Below, one piece after another: positions 53,655-54,155 of a stretch of DNA of 54,155 nucleotides. The position numbers and the translations under genes were made by a program. The notes beneath the pieces were generated by a model. The model saw nothing but the letters and a program-made list of their open reading frames with translations. It was not told where the DNA came from and did not search any database. Origin of the DNA: Actinomycetes bacterium. Its GTDB lineage: Bacteria; Actinomycetota; Acidimicrobiia; Acidimicrobiales; Acidimicrobiaceae. The stretch covers positions 1 through 54,155 of the forward strand of contig JAJYDM010000004.1 of the NCBI GenBank assembly GCA_021777475.1, in the 5' to 3' direction. The first letter of the stretch is position 1, and every line of letters starts with the position of its first letter.

Positions 53655-54155
53655 AAAAGGTTCTACTGCCCATCTCGTAATCGAGACGGAAAGTCCATAA
53701 CCGTCACCAGCCAGATCAAGATCGAGGCCGGACAGGTCACCAGAGGCGACCTGAAGACCGACTGATCAAAGAGACGACTAAAGCCCTAACGGAATTCCTG
53801 ATTTCAGACCTGGAGGCCCACAGACGCACACAACTCGAAACGGCGGCTAAACACGGGAGGGAACCTCCGGAGTTGGTTTTCCCTAGGTCAAAGGGTTTTT
53901 ACGTAAGACCTGACAATTTGCGGAAGCGCTTTATCTCCGCATGCCAGAAATCAGGAATAGAACCTCACGAGGACGGACGACCCTGGGGTGTCCACGAGCT
54001 CAGGCATACAGCCGCAAGCCAGCTTCTGAATGATCGCGTACCGATGCAGAGAGTTTCCAGAATTTTAGGTCTTAGCTCAATAACCGTGACATTAGATGTT
54101 CATTCTCACTTGACCGACCAAGAGAGCGAGCTCGTCGCGGACTCCATGGGCAAGC
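53655..54155 (+). pseudogene. Tyrosine recombinase (phage/island integrase) pseudogene, runs off the window
   Basis: Reading frames give SITVTSQIKIEAGQVTRGDLKTD, then an in-frame TGA at 53763-53765, and after a frame change about 53780 LTEFLISDLEAHRR... to HELRHTAASQLL, LGLSSITVTLDVHSHL. These are the integrase beta-sheet region, Box II with the HxLRH motif, and the C-terminal box. The usual LGHSS is LGLSS, and the catalytic Tyr of TLDVYSH is His (CAT). Stop, frameshift and loss of the nucleophile show it is inactive. No N-terminal half was found upstream. It marks the right flank of the island. Confidence 0.75.

Overview
The window looks like chromosomal DNA of an actinobacterium of moderate GC, possibly an Acidimicrobiia-like lineage (inference). 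The main support is the block glmU-prs-rplY-pth-mfd-surA-like-mazG-eno-divIC, which follows the order known from Actinobacteria such as Mycobacterium. Lipoprotein signals, GTG/TTG starts, CtaA and an aerobic CO dehydrogenase-type cluster fit this.

Layout. (1) Bases 1-2236 hold the 3' part of a two-domain family 2 glycosyltransferase. (2) 2264-11088, minus strand, is one operon coxS-coxL-coxM-coxD-coxE-coxF(XdhC)-mocA-coxG followed by DUF501. The large subunit carries AYRGAGR, so it is a form II CODH-like molybdenum hydroxylase and not a proven CO oxidiser. DUF501 normally sits next to divIC, so the cox block appears to have been inserted between them. (3) 11089-14100 holds an IclR regulator and ctaA, with a 15-bp perfect hairpin. 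(4) 14327-25507 is the housekeeping block, in which GlmU lacks the second half of its acetyltransferase domain and Pth seems to start at ATC. (5) 25654-26646 is a GAF-GGDEF protein, followed by about 1.9 kb with no convincing gene.

(6) 28.5-53.2 kb is an accessory catabolic island with somewhat more A/T-rich codons. On the plus strand are an aldehyde dehydrogenase, an iron-type alcohol dehydrogenase and a TetR regulator. On the minus strand, in transcription order, are: an ABC importer of the ribose type (binding protein, double ATPase, permease); then a glycyl-radical-enzyme activase, glutamate-mutase-like E and S subunits, a possible 68-residue Cys-containing protein, a glycyl radical enzyme (GRE), the mutase reactivase MutL and an MmgE/PrpD protein; then HyuA, HyuB and a small zinc-type gamma subunit (an acetone/acetophenone carboxylase-like set), and an SDR. 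A strong sigma70-type promoter with an overlapping palindrome precedes the activase. The same TTCA-Y-TGAA core recurs upstream of the ABC genes and the alcohol dehydrogenase. (7) The right edge holds a dead tyrosine integrase, and a dead ISL3 transposase fragment lies at 32.9-33.1 kb, consistent with an acquired island.

The most interesting content is the pairing of two radical systems, a SAM-activated GRE and a B12-dependent carbon-skeleton mutase, in one apparent transcription unit with a ketone-carboxylase-like set. The mutase keeps the carboxylate-binding arginines of glutamate mutase but seems to lack the glutamate that binds the substrate amino group. The GRE lacks the Cys-x-Glu signature of the known dehydratase/eliminase GREs. 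I infer an oxygen-sensitive pathway for an imported small polar compound that passes through a non-amino dicarboxylate. The substrate cannot be named from sequence alone.
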